Part shown: positions 8,885 through 17,714 of the stretch, piece after piece
Layout: every line of letters starts with the position of its first letter
Numbering within the stretch: position 1 is the stretch's first letter
Origin: Eubacterium sp.
GTDB taxonomy: Bacteria > Bacillota > Clostridia > Lachnospirales > Lachnospiraceae
Length of the DNA stretch: 64,000 bases
NCBI GenBank assembly: GCA_017619835.1
Contig: JAFZRN010000025.1
Coordinates: forward strand, 1-64,000
Direction: 5' to 3'
Program-made: the position numbers and the translations under genes
The notes under the pieces: model-generated
Databases searched by the model: none
What the model was told of the DNA's origin: nothing
The model's input: the letters and a program-made list of their open reading frames with translations, nothing else

Positions 8885-9538
8885 ATGAAATTCTTTATTG
8901 ACACAGCAAATGTAGATGACATCAGAAAGGCTAATGACATGGGTGTTATCTGCGGAGTAACAACAAACCCGTCACTTATCGCAAAGGAAGGCAGAGATTT
9001 CAATGAGGTTATCAAAGAGATCACTTCTATAGTAGATGGACCTATCAGTGGTGAGGTTAAGGCTACTACAGTTGACGCAGAGGGAATGATCAAGGAAGGC
9101 AGAGAGATTGCTGCAATCCATCCCAACATGATCGTTAAGATCCCTATGACAGTTGAAGGTCTTAAGGCAGTTAAGGTTCTTTCAGCTGAGGGTATCAAGA
9201 CAAATGTTACACTTATCTTTTCTGCAAACCAGGCTCTTCTTGCTGCAAGAGCAGGTGCTACATATGTTTCACCTTTCCTTGGAAGACTTGATGATATCAG
9301 CATGCCCGGTATCAACCTTATTGAGGATATCGTTCAGATCTTCGAGAACTATGGTCTTGAGACAGAGATCATCGCAGCCAGCATCAGAAATACTGTTCAT
9401 GTAACAGAGTGTGCACTTGCAGGCGCTGACATTGCTACAGTTCCTTATGCAGTTATCGAGCAGATGACAAAGCATCCTCTTACAGATCAGGGTATCGAGA
9501 AGTTCCAGGCTGATTATAAGAAGGTATTTGGTGAGTAA
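8885..9538 (+). CDS. Transaldolase / fructose-6-phosphate aldolase-like protein
   Basis: A 217-residue protein of the short transaldolase family (MipB/TalC type). It opens [16 protein letters not shown] and carries [13 protein letters not shown]; the lysine in MIVKIPMT (about residue 84) is the expected Schiff-base residue. The length matches the family's roughly 215-220. It should interconvert sugar phosphates of the pentose phosphate pathway by moving a dihydroxyacetone unit, which suits its place between a xyloside hydrolase and a pentose isomerase and kinase. True transaldolase and fructose-6-phosphate aldolase cannot be separated by eye. A strong GGAGG site precedes the ATG. Confidence 0.85.
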   Translation: MKFFIDTANVDDIRKANDMGVICGVTTNPSLIAKEGRDFNEVIKEITSIVDGPISGEVKATTVDAEGMIKEGREIAAIHPNMIVKIPMTVEGLKAVKVLSAEGIKTNVTLIFSANQALLAARAGATYVSPFLGRLDDISMPGINLIEDIVQIFENYGLETEIIAASIRNTVHVTECALAGADIATVPYAVIEQMTKHPLTDQGIEKFQADYKKVFGE

Positions 9539-9596
9539 ACCACAAAGTTATTAAAACGGAAAGTTTTTCTATAAGAAACAAAGGAGGGTACAAAAA

Positions 9597-11078
9597 ATGA
9601 AAAACATACCTGAGGTAAAACTGGGAATCGTTGCAGTAAGCCGTGACTGTTTCCCGATGTCTCTCTCTGAGAGAAGAAGAAAGGCTGTTGTAGCTGAGTA
9701 CACAAAGAAATATGGCGACATCTATGAGTGCCAGACAATTATCGAGAACGAAGTAGACATGAGAAAAGCTCTTGCAGAAGTTAATGAAGCAGGCTGCAAC
9801 GCTATCGTTGTTTATCTTGGAAACTTCGGACCTGAATCAAGTGAAACTCTTCTTATTAAAGAGTTCCAGGGACCTGCAGCAGTTATCGCAGCAGCAGAGG
9901 AGTCAGGTGACAGCCTTCTCGACGACAGAGGAGATGCATACTGTGGTATGCTCAACGCAAGCTATAACCTTAAGCTTCGTAATCTTCGCGCTTATATTCC
10001 CGAAGTTCCCGTTGGTGACGCTGAGGAATGCGCAGATATGATAAATGATTTCAAGACTGTAGCAAGAGTAAGGATCGCACTCAGCGACCTTAAGATCATA
10101 AGCTTCGGTCCTCGTCCTCAGGACTTCCTTGCATGTAATGCTCCTATCAAGCAGCTCTACAATCTCGGTGTTGAGATCGAAGAGAACTCAGAGCTTGATC
10201 TTTTCGAAGCATTTAACAAGCATGAAGGCGATGAGAGAATCCCTGCAGTTGTAGAAGATATGGCTGCTGAACTCGGTTCAGGTAACAAGAAGCCCGAGAT
10301 CCTTTCAAGACTTGCTCAGTATGAGCTTACACTTCGTGACTGGGTTGAGGCTCATAAGGGCAGCAGAAGCAATGTTATCGTTGCCGGTAAGTGCTGGCCT
10401 GCATTCCAGACACAGTTCAAGTGTGTTCCCTGCTATGTAAACAGCCGTCTTTGCAAGGACGGAATCCCTGTTTCATGTGAGGTTGATATCTATGGTGCAC
10501 TTTCAGAGTACATTGGCGAGCTTGTAAGTGAAGATACAGTTACACTTCTTGACATCAACAATACAGTTCCTAAGGATATGTATAATGAAGAGATCAAGGG
10601 CAAGTTCGATTATGATTATAAGCTTACTGATACATTCATGGGCTTCCACTGCGGAAATACAGCTACAAACAAGCTTTCATTCTGCGAGATGAGATATCAG
10701 AAGATCATGGCTCGTTCACTTCCTGTAGAGGTTACAAACGGAACTCTCGAGGGAGATCTTCTTCCGGGAGAGGCTACAGTATTCCGTCTTCAGTCTACAT
10801 CTGACGGCAAGCTTCGTGCTTACGTTGCAGAAGGTGAGATCCTTCCTGTAGCTACAAGATCATTCGGAGCTATCGGTATCTTCGCTATTCCTGAGATGGG
10901 ACGTTTCTATCGTCACGTACTCGTTCAGAAGAACTATCCTCATCATGCAGCTATCACATTCCATCACAATGGAAAGCTTCTCTATGATGTATTCAAGTTC
11001 CTCGGAGTAAGATTCGACGAGATCGATTACAATCATCCTGCAGGAGTTCTTTACAAGTCAGAGAACCCATTTGCTTAA
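9597..11078 (+). CDS. L-fucose/L-arabinose isomerase-fold protein, candidate pentose isomerase
   Basis: A 493-residue protein of the FucI/AraA fold. Features include an N-terminal LGIVAVSRDCFPMSLSERR, the internal IISFGPRPQDF, and a C-terminal domain with FHCGNTATNKLSF and FAIPEMGRFYRHV. The family isomerises aldoses to ketoses at a divalent metal. The gene lies between transaldolase and xylulokinase, and no classical xylose isomerase (XylA) is in the window, so the likely job here is aldopentose to ketopentose conversion feeding xylulokinase. Whether the substrate is D-xylose, L-arabinose or another sugar is inference. AAAGGAGGG lies 8 bases before the ATG. Confidence 0.75.
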   Translation: MKNIPEVKLGIVAVSRDCFPMSLSERRRKAVVAEYTKKYGDIYECQTIIENEVDMRKALAEVNEAGCNAIVVYLGNFGPESSETLLIKEFQGPAAVIAAAEESGDSLLDDRGDAYCGMLNASYNLKLRNLRAYIPEVPVGDAEECADMINDFKTVARVRIALSDLKIISFGPRPQDFLACNAPIKQLYNLGVEIEENSELDLFEAFNKHEGDERIPAVVEDMAAELGSGNKKPEILSRLAQYELTLRDWVEAHKGSRSNVIVAGKCWPAFQTQFKCVPCYVNSRLCKDGIPVSCEVDIYGALSEYIGELVSEDTVTLLDINNTVPKDMYNEEIKGKFDYDYKLTDTFMGFHCGNTATNKLSFCEMRYQKIMARSLPVEVTNGTLEGDLLPGEATVFRLQSTSDGKLRAYVAEGEILPVATRSFGAIGIFAIPEMGRFYRHVLVQKNYPHHAAITFHHNGKLLYDVFKFLGVRFDEIDYNHPAGVLYKSENPFA

Positions 11079-11094
11079 TAAAATGATTTCTAAA

Positions 11095-11118
11095 CATCCG
11101 GCACTGCGGTGCCGGATG
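11095..11118 (+). other. Intercistronic stem-loop
   Basis: A perfect 10-bp stem, CATCCGGCAC/GTGCCGGATG with a TGCG loop, lies between the isomerase and xylulokinase genes. No T-run follows, so it is more likely an RNA-stability or processing hairpin than a terminator. It could let the isomerase be expressed more strongly than the kinase. Confidence 0.6.
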
Positions 11119-11143
11119 AATTAGACAACGAAAGGATAAAAGT

Positions 11144-12601
11144 ATGTTTATTGGAGTAGATTTAGGAACATCCGCAGTCAAGCTGCTTGCTATGGATTCA
11201 GACGGCAACATCTTAAAGACAGTTTCCGTTGAGTATCCCATAAGCTTCCCTAAGTCAGGATGGTCAGAGCAGAATCCCGAAGACTGGCTTGATGGTTCCA
11301 AAAAAGGAATAAAGCTTCTTCTTGACGGCCTTGATGATACAAATGTAGAGGGCATCGGTGTCGGTGGTCAGATGCACGGTCTCGTAATTCTTGATGAAGC
11401 CGATAATGTTATCCGTCCTGCAATCCTCTGGAATGACGGACGTACAACAGCTGAGACAGATTACCTCAACAATGTAATAGGTAAGGATAAGCTTTCAGAG
11501 TATACAGGTAATATCGCATTTGCGGGATTTACCGCACCTAAGGTTCTCTGGGTTAAGAATAATGAACCTGATAACTTTGCTAAGATCAAGAAGCTCATGC
11601 TTCCTAAGGACTATATCGTATACATGCTGACAGGAGCATATGTATCTGATTATTCAGATGCATCAGGTATGCTTCTCATGGATGTTAAGAATAAGTGCTG
11701 GTCCAAGGAAATGCTTGAGATCTGCGGAATCTCAGATGTTGAGATGCCGACACTTCACGAGAGTTTCGATGTTGTAGGCGAAGTTAAACCCGAAATCCTT
11801 GCCGAGCTCGGACTCAGCGGCACGGTTAAGGTAGTAGCCGGAGCAGGAGATAACGCAGCAGCAGCTGTTGGAACAGGTACTGTTGGTGCAGGTGGATGTA
11901 ATCTTTCACTTGGTACTTCCGGAACACTGTTTATCTCAAATGACGCATTTTCGGTTGATGATAAAAATTCACTTCATTCATTCGCTCACGCTGACGGCGG
12001 TTTCCATCTCATGGGCTGTATGCTTTCAGCTGCATCCTGCAACAAGTGGTGGATGGATGAGATATTAAGAGACAAGGATTATGCCGGAAATCAGGCAGGA
12101 ATCGATAAACTCGGTGAGAATAATGTATTTTTCCTTCCTTATTTAATGGGAGAGAGATCACCTCACAACGATCCGCTTGTAAGAGCAGGTTTCCTTGGTA
12201 TGAGTATGGACACAACCAGAGAGGATATGGTACTCGCAGTTCTCGAGGGTGTTGCCTTCGGACTCAGAGACAGCCTTGAGGTTGCAAGAAGTCTCGGAAT
12301 CAAGATCGAAGTTTCAAATATCTGCGGCGGTGGTGCTAAGAGCCCGCTCTGGAGAAAGATCATTGCCAACGTTATGAATATCAAGCTTGAGATCCAGGCT
12401 AACGATGAAGGCCCGGCACTTGGCGGAGCTATCCTTGCTGCAGTTGGATGCGGAAGGTTTAAGGACGTAAGTGAAGCGGCTGACAAGATCGTGAAGGTTG
12501 TTGAGACAGTTGAACCGGATGCAGAGCTTGTAGCTAAGTATGAAGCTAAATATGCTCATTTCAAGAAGCTGTATCCTACAGTTAAAGGTTTATATGCATA
12601 G
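11144..12601 (+). CDS. xylB: Xylulokinase
   Basis: A 485-residue FGGY-family sugar kinase. The N-terminal domain begins MFIGVDLGTSAVKLLAMD, which contains the phosphate-1 motif, followed by GGQMHGLVILD, the substrate-site segment characteristic of xylulokinases. The C-terminal ATPase half has NLSLGTSGT and FGLRDSLEVARSLG...CGGGAKSP. Length and motifs match XylB. It phosphorylates D-xylulose to D-xylulose 5-phosphate with ATP in the cytoplasm, downstream of the isomerase and upstream of the transaldolase-like enzyme. An AAAGGA site supports the start. The aldose epimerase follows directly. Confidence 0.88.
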   Translation: MFIGVDLGTSAVKLLAMDSDGNILKTVSVEYPISFPKSGWSEQNPEDWLDGSKKGIKLLLDGLDDTNVEGIGVGGQMHGLVILDEADNVIRPAILWNDGRTTAETDYLNNVIGKDKLSEYTGNIAFAGFTAPKVLWVKNNEPDNFAKIKKLMLPKDYIVYMLTGAYVSDYSDASGMLLMDVKNKCWSKEMLEICGISDVEMPTLHESFDVVGEVKPEILAELGLSGTVKVVAGAGDNAAAAVGTGTVGAGGCNLSLGTSGTLFISNDAFSVDDKNSLHSFAHADGGFHLMGCMLSAASCNKWWMDEILRDKDYAGNQAGIDKLGENNVFFLPYLMGERSPHNDPLVRAGFLGMSMDTTREDMVLAVLEGVAFGLRDSLEVARSLGIKIEVSNICGGGAKSPLWRKIIANVMNIKLEIQANDEGPALGGAILAAVGCGRFKDVSEAADKIVKVVETVEPDAELVAKYEAKYAHFKKLYPTVKGLYA

Positions 12602-12615
12602 AGGTGACATTTATA

Positions 12616-13665
12616 ATGAAGAAAGATTTTGGCATTACTAAAAACGGTGAAGCCGTAAGTGCATATACCATAAGTAATAGTAGTGGCATGTCGGCAACTA
12701 TCACCAGCTATGGTGCAACACTCGTAAGCCTCAACGTTCCCGATAAGGACGGAGGCACAAGAGACATAGTTCTCGGATATGATGACGTAAAGGGCTATGA
12801 GGCTAACGGAACATACTTCGGTGCTATAATAGGAAGAAACTCGAATCGTATCTGCGAAGGAAAGGTAACCCTCGACGGAGTGACCTACCAGATGGAGCAG
12901 AATGATAATGAGAACAATCTTCACAGCGGAGCAGCCGGAGTAGATAAGAAGGTCTGGACAGTTCTTTCGGAAGATGACAGTGCGGTAAGTTTTATCTGCA
13001 AGTCCAATGATATGGAACAGGGTCTTCCCGGAAATGTCACCATAACGGTTAATTACAGGATTACCGAGGCAAATGAGCTGGTTATAACCTACGATGCCGT
13101 AAGCGATAAGAAGACTATCATCAATCTTACCAATCATTCCTATTTCAATCTTAACGGACATGATGGCGGAAGTATTGAAGGACATGAGCTTCAGCTTTTC
13201 GCAGACTGCTATAATCCGGTGATCGATGCAAAGTCGATCCCTACTGAGGAAAATGCACCCGTAGACGGAACAGTGTTTGATTTCAGAACACCAAAGAAGA
13301 TAGGTACTGATATTGAAGCCGAAGAACAGCAGCTTAAGTTCGTAGGCGGATATGATCATAACTATGTTATAAATGGCAAGTCCGGCAATATGAGACCTTT
13401 TGCCAAGGTATACAGCGAGGACAGCGGGATACTGATGGAGTTTTCATCAGATCAGACCGGTACACAGCTTTATACAGGCAACTTTATCGGGGATCAGAAG
13501 GGCAAGGACGGTGCCGAGTATAATAAACGTTCAGGTTTCTGCCTTGAACCGCAGTATATTCCGAACGCCATGAACTTCGTTCCGGAGGGCAGTATTGATA
13601 GTCCAGTATTTGATGCAGATGAGAGATATCATTCAGAAAGCTGCTTCAAATTTTCCGTGATTTAG
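12616..13665 (+). CDS. galM: Aldose 1-epimerase (mutarotase)
   Basis: A 349-residue GalM-type mutarotase that interconverts alpha and beta anomers of aldoses. Visible family features are the N-terminal TSYGATLVSLNVPDKDG, GAIIGRNSNRI, LHSGAAGVDKKVW, and NLTNHSYFNLNG, which has the catalytic histidine; the conserved glutamate is in FCLEPQYIPNAMN. I start at ATG 12616 because GAGGTG lies 9 bases upstream; a GTG at 12604 is in frame but weaker. As the last gene of the pentose operon it would supply the right anomer to the isomerase. It ends just before a stem-loop. Confidence 0.85.
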   Translation: MKKDFGITKNGEAVSAYTISNSSGMSATITSYGATLVSLNVPDKDGGTRDIVLGYDDVKGYEANGTYFGAIIGRNSNRICEGKVTLDGVTYQMEQNDNENNLHSGAAGVDKKVWTVLSEDDSAVSFICKSNDMEQGLPGNVTITVNYRITEANELVITYDAVSDKKTIINLTNHSYFNLNGHDGGSIEGHELQLFADCYNPVIDAKSIPTEENAPVDGTVFDFRTPKKIGTDIEAEEQQLKFVGGYDHNYVINGKSGNMRPFAKVYSEDSGILMEFSSDQTGTQLYTGNFIGDQKGKDGAEYNKRSGFCLEPQYIPNAMNFVPEGSIDSPVFDADERYHSESCFKFSVI

Positions 13666-13693
13666 CTTAATTTAAACCGTTTTTCTTAAATTT

Positions 13694-13726
13694 ATGACCG
13701 GAAGGACTGTTAGTCATTCCGGTCAT
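13694..13726 (+). terminator. Stem-loop at the end of the pentose operon
   Basis: A 10-bp stem, ATGACCGGAA/TTCCGGTCAT, encloses a smaller GACT/AGTC stem. There is no strong T-run right after it, so termination may be partial. Confidence 0.5.
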
Positions 13727-13772
13727 CTATTTAGGACAAAAATGTTAATTTTTTGGTTTTTTGGCAAAAAAA

Positions 13773-13835
13773 AGCAATTTTTGATAACTAAATAGCAATA
13801 TTTGATAAGTATTTTTGTACAATATTTACTATAAT
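13773..13835 (+). promoter_or_regulatory. Promoter of the sugar-importer operon with 21-bp-spaced direct repeats
   Basis: AGCAATTTTTGATAACTA starts at 13773 and AGCAATATTTGATAAGTA at 13794, a 21-base period with only two mismatches over 18 bases. A consensus -10 TATAAT lies at 13830-13835, 36 bases after the second repeat starts, so that repeat covers the -35 position. The same motif and spacing occur before the GH3 gene. This is the expected shape of an activator-dependent AraC-family promoter. Confidence 0.65.
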
Positions 13836-13931
13836 ATGGATATTCCGAGGGCGTGATTTGTTCCACGCCTGAAGTGTGCATACTTTTAAGGAGACGGTTT
13901 ATAGTCAAGTATTTCAAGGAGGATTTTACAA

Positions 13932-15407
13932 ATGAGAAAATTCAAACGTGCTCTCGCTGTTGCACTTAGTGCAATGATGATTGCAGGCGTAGCTGCAGGC
14001 TGTGGAAGTTCTTCAACTGACACATCAACAGATACATCTTCTGATGATACTGCTGCTACAACAGACACAACTTCAGATGATACATCATCTGACGATGCTG
14101 CAGCAGATGATTCAGCAGATGATGCAGCAGCTGACACTGCTGATGAAGGCGGAGTTATTAATGTTTGGGCATTCACAGACGAAGTTCCTAACATGATCAA
14201 GAAGTTTAAGGAGTTAAATCCTGACTTCCCTTACGAGATCAACGAGACAATCATCGCTACAACTGATGGCGCTTATCAGCCCGCTCTTGACCAGGCTCTT
14301 GCAGCTGGTGGTGAAGATGCTCCTGATATCTACGCAGCAGAGGCAGCTTTCGTTCTCAAGTATACACAGGGCGATATGTATTCATATGCATGTCCTTATG
14401 ATGATCTTGGTATCGATACTCAGGCTGAGATCGACGAAGCTAAGATTGCTCAGTATACAGTTGATATCGGAACAAACCCTGATGGTAAGGTAGTTGGACT
14501 TGGTTATCAGGCAACAGGTGGTGCATTCATCTACAGACGTTCAATCGCTAAGGATGCATTCGGAACTGACGATCCTGCAGAAGTTGCAAAGATCATCGGT
14601 GCTGGATCACAGAACTGGGATAAGTTCTGGGAAGCAGCTGATACACTTAAAGCTAAGGGATACGGAATCGTATCTGGCGATGGTGATATCTGGCATGCAG
14701 TAGAGAACAGCTCAGACACTGGTTGGATCGTAGATGGAAAGCTTAACATCGATCCTAAGAGAGAAGCATTCCTTGATATCTCCAAGAAGCTTAAGGACAA
14801 TGATTATTATAATGATACTCAGGACTGGACAGATGCTTGGTTCGCAGATATGAAGGGTGAAGGTTCTAAGGGAATCCTCGGATTCTTCGGACCTGCTTGG
14901 CTCATCAACTACACACTTGCTCCTAACTGTGGTGGCGAAGCCGTTGGCGAAGGCACATATGGTGACTGGGCATGTTGTGCACCTCCAGTAGGTTTCTTCT
15001 GGGGTGGTACATGGGTACTTGCTAACAAGGATACAACAAAGAAGGAAGCTGTAGGACAGATCATCGATTGGATCACACTTAACTGTACAGAAGACGGCCT
15101 TCAGTATATGTGGGCTAACGGTACTTTCAACGGCGAAGGCGGTACAAAGGACTGCGTAGCTTCAGCAACAGTTATGGACATCTCTGATGGTACACTTGAG
15201 TTCCTTGGCGGACAGAATATGTTTGATGTATTCGGCGAAGCTAACAGCTATGCTAATGGTAAGAACCTTACACAGTATGATGAATCTATCAACTCATTCT
15301 GGAGAGATCAGGTTCGTCAGTATTCAGCAGGAGAGAAGTCAAGAGACGACGCTATCGCTGCATTCAAGCAGAACGTAGGCGACAACCTTGCAGTTACTGT
15401 TGAGTAA
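13932..15407 (+). CDS. Sugar ABC transporter, substrate-binding lipoprotein
   Basis: A 491-residue extracellular solute-binding protein of the carbohydrate-uptake (CUT1) class. Residues 1-24 are a lipoprotein signal with lipobox AAGC; C24 would be lipidated. A low-complexity Ser/Thr/Asp/Ala linker (about 25-72) tethers the mature domain to the membrane. The ligand-binding part starts with GGVINVWAFTDEVP and has the aromatic residues typical of sugar clefts. It delivers a sugar or oligosaccharide, probably xylo-oligosaccharides, to the permeases encoded next. CAAGGAGG precedes the ATG. No ATPase gene is in the operon, so a shared MsmK-type ATPase elsewhere is likely. Confidence 0.85.
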   Translation: MRKFKRALAVALSAMMIAGVAAGCGSSSTDTSTDTSSDDTAATTDTTSDDTSSDDAAADDSADDAAADTADEGGVINVWAFTDEVPNMIKKFKELNPDFPYEINETIIATTDGAYQPALDQALAAGGEDAPDIYAAEAAFVLKYTQGDMYSYACPYDDLGIDTQAEIDEAKIAQYTVDIGTNPDGKVVGLGYQATGGAFIYRRSIAKDAFGTDDPAEVAKIIGAGSQNWDKFWEAADTLKAKGYGIVSGDGDIWHAVENSSDTGWIVDGKLNIDPKREAFLDISKKLKDNDYYNDTQDWTDAWFADMKGEGSKGILGFFGPAWLINYTLAPNCGGEAVGEGTYGDWACCAPPVGFFWGGTWVLANKDTTKKEAVGQIIDWITLNCTEDGLQYMWANGTFNGEGGTKDCVASATVMDISDGTLEFLGGQNMFDVFGEANSYANGKNLTQYDESINSFWRDQVRQYSAGEKSRDDAIAAFKQNVGDNLAVTVE

Positions 15408-15463
15408 TTAAAACCTTAAATAATATTTTATGCTTGAAGTCAAATTAAAAGTATAATTGCTAG

Positions 15464-15491
15464 TCCTTCCCTCACGTAAGTGGGGGAAGGA
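15464..15491 (+). other. Intercistronic stem-loop after the binding-protein gene
   Basis: TCCTTCCC and GGGAAGGA flank an inner CAC/GTG stem with a GTAA loop. There is no T-run immediately after, so it probably stabilises the upstream message or limits read-through, giving more binding protein than permease. Confidence 0.55.
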
Positions 15492-15544
15492 TAATAGCTT
15501 GTAAAGAACAAAATTTTTTCCTAAATTATTTTTCGGAGGTCAAT

Positions 15545-16528
15545 ATGAAAAAGAAGAAAACCGGTGCGGTAAGATACGCCAAATATGGTTACATATTTAG
15601 TCTTCCTTTTGTTATTGCCTACCTTATATTCCAGCTATATCCTATTGTTTATACAGTAGTAATCGGATTTACAGACATGCACGGAGCTGTACCGGGGGAG
15701 GTACATTTTCTAGATAACCCATTTTCGAATTTTGCACAGGTTCTTTCAAGTCCGTCATTCAGACTTGCTCTTAGAAACACTGTACATATCTGGATATTAA
15801 ATTTCATCCCTCAGCTTTTTCTTGCACTGCTTCTAACAGCTTGGTTTACAGACAGAAGGTGGGATATTAAAGGACAGGGCATTTATAAGGTGCTTCTGTA
15901 TATGCCTAATATCATTACGGCAGCAACAATCGCTATTCTCTTCCAGAGGCTTTTCGACTACCCTACAAGCCCTGTTAATGATATCCTTGTTAGTCTGGGT
16001 ATCTTTGAGAAAGCTCATAATTTCTTCATCAGTAAAACTGCTGCAAGAAATATAGTAGCATTTATACAGTTCTGGATGTGGTATGGTTACACAATGCTCA
16101 TACTTATATCCGGTGTTCTCGGAATCAATCCTGAGATCTTTGATGCTGCTGAAGTTGATGGTGCAAGTAAAGTTCAGATATTCTTCCAGGTTACTTTACC
16201 TAATATCAAAACAATACTTCTTTTCACTCTTGTTACATCTCTTATCGGTGGTCTTAACATGTTCGATATCCCAAGGCTCTTCCTTCTTGGTGGACCGGAT
16301 AACGCAACAACCACTACCAGCGTGTATATCTACAATCAGGCGTTCAGCGGTAGTTACATGTATAACAGAGCAGCGGCAGCCAGTATGATCATGTTTGTTA
16401 TAATCATGGTTTGTTCAGCAGTCCTTTTCTATCTCCTTAGAGAAAAAGACAAGGATGGATACGGAGCAGCTGAAAGCAAGAGACTCAAGAAAGCCAGAAA
16501 GGCAGCGGCGAAAGGGGGTGCGTTCTAA
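15545..16528 (+). CDS. Sugar ABC transporter permease (MalF/UgpA-like)
   Basis: A 327-residue membrane protein with about six transmembrane segments. The binding-protein-dependent permease EAA loop is visible as DAAEVDGASKVQIFFQVTLPNI (residues about 200-220). A basic C-terminal tail (KRLKKARKAAAKGG) is cytoplasmic. It pairs with the next gene product to form the channel for the sugar bound by the lipoprotein. The downstream permease gene starts at the base right after its stop codon. A CGGAGG site precedes the ATG. Confidence 0.87.
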   Translation: MKKKKTGAVRYAKYGYIFSLPFVIAYLIFQLYPIVYTVVIGFTDMHGAVPGEVHFLDNPFSNFAQVLSSPSFRLALRNTVHIWILNFIPQLFLALLLTAWFTDRRWDIKGQGIYKVLLYMPNIITAATIAILFQRLFDYPTSPVNDILVSLGIFEKAHNFFISKTAARNIVAFIQFWMWYGYTMLILISGVLGINPEIFDAAEVDGASKVQIFFQVTLPNIKTILLFTLVTSLIGGLNMFDIPRLFLLGGPDNATTTTSVYIYNQAFSGSYMYNRAAAASMIMFVIIMVCSAVLFYLLREKDKDGYGAAESKRLKKARKAAAKGGAF

Positions 16529-17410
16529 ATGGCAACAGCAGCTAATAAAGCTTACGATAGCACAACCATGAAGCCGGCTAAAAGTCATAACGGAATTTTG
16601 ATTGTTATTCATGTGGTATGTATCATACTTTCAATACTTAGTATTATTCCATTCTGGATTATGATAGTTAATGCTACCAGATCTACAAATCAGATCCAGC
16701 AGCACGCATTATCAATGATACCTTCACACTACATGTTAAACAACTTTAAGATACTTACAAGTAAGTCGTTTAATCCTATCGTAGGTCTTGCGAACTCACT
16801 TATCATATCTATAGGATCAACATTACTTAATGTTTACTTCTCATCACTTACTGCATATGCACTTGTAGCATATGAGTGGAAGCTTAGAAATGCATTCTTC
16901 AGCTTTGTAGTTGGAGTTATGATGATTCCCGCTCAGGTTACCATGATCGGTTTCTACCAGATGGTATACAAGATCGGTATGACGAATCATCTGTCAATGC
17001 TTATTCTTCCCGCTATTGCCGCACCGGCAACAGTATTCTTCATGAGACAGTATCTGTATCCTACATTGTCAATGGAAATCGTACAGGCGGCCCGAATCGA
17101 CGGTGCCGGAGAGTTCAGAATATTCAACGGAATTGTTATTCCTATCATGAAACCGGCTATAGCTACTCAGGCTATCTTCAGTTTCGTTAACAGCTGGAAT
17201 AACCTGTTCACTCCTCTTGTACTTCTTACAAATAAGGATAAGTTCACAATGCCTATCATGGTTTCACTTCTTAGAGGTGATATCTACAGAACTGAGTTTG
17301 GTTCTGTATATATGGGACTTACACTTACTGTATTACCTCTTATCATTATGTACCTTATCCTTTCTAAGTACATCATCGCAGGTGTTGCACTTGGTGGCGT
17401 TAAGAGTTAA
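16529..17410 (+). CDS. Sugar ABC transporter permease (MalG/UgpE-like)
   Basis: A 293-residue permease with about six transmembrane segments and the EAA loop VQAARIDGAGEFRIFNGIVIP (about 190-210). It is the second channel subunit of the importer. Its ATG directly follows the stop codon of the first permease, which implies coupled translation, and a GGGGG site lies inside the end of the upstream gene. It is the last gene of the operon and is followed by a clear terminator. Confidence 0.87.
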   Translation: MATAANKAYDSTTMKPAKSHNGILIVIHVVCIILSILSIIPFWIMIVNATRSTNQIQQHALSMIPSHYMLNNFKILTSKSFNPIVGLANSLIISIGSTLLNVYFSSLTAYALVAYEWKLRNAFFSFVVGVMMIPAQVTMIGFYQMVYKIGMTNHLSMLILPAIAAPATVFFMRQYLYPTLSMEIVQAARIDGAGEFRIFNGIVIPIMKPAIATQAIFSFVNSWNNLFTPLVLLTNKDKFTMPIMVSLLRGDIYRTEFGSVYMGLTLTVLPLIIMYLILSKYIIAGVALGGVKS

Positions 17411-17441
17411 TTGTAAAGTAGGTTAATTCAGAAGATAATTA

Positions 17442-17471
17442 AAAGGTCATCCTTTCGGATGACCTTTTTTT
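17442..17471 (+). terminator. Rho-independent terminator of the sugar-importer operon
   Basis: AAAGGTCATCC pairs perfectly with GGATGACCTTT across a TTTC loop and is followed by a T-run. This is a textbook intrinsic terminator. Confidence 0.88.
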
Positions 17472-17482
17472 GTAACTATATC

Positions 17483-17707
17483 TTACTATTCACAGTGACT
17501 CAAATACACTCTTAAGTCCACATCGAACAACGACTTTTTCTTATGCAAGCATAAAAAAGTCTTATGTTCGATGTTTTATTGTTGCTAACGCAGCACTGAA
17601 TCGTGTATTTTGAGTCACCTGCTTCGCAGGTATCATGAGATAAAAAAACAAAACATATCTGTAAACAGTATGTTTTGCTTTTTTATCTCATGTACTGTGA
17701 ATAGTAA
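17483..17707. repeat. 225-bp nested palindromic element with three internal hairpins
   Basis: The outer arms are a perfect 14-bp inverted repeat (17483-17496 with 17694-17707). Inside, 17495-17509 pairs with 17603-17618 with one bulged T. That stem holds a long hairpin at 17520-17574 (10-bp, 8-bp and 6-bp stem blocks). Between the second stem and the right outer arm lie ACCTGC-TTC-GCAGGT (17617-17631) and a 22-bp hairpin (17635-17657 with 17669-17691, one mismatch). It fills the whole gap between convergent genes. It could be a miniature inverted-repeat element, a structured RNA, or an elaborate bidirectional terminator. Confidence 0.75.
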
Positions 17708-17714
17708 CTCTTTA

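Noticed and set aside
13936-14150. Low-complexity antisense gene over the lipoprotein start
   Set aside because: The Ser/Val/Ala-rich minus-strand frame mirrors the Thr/Ser/Asp linker of the binding protein and has no ribosome site.
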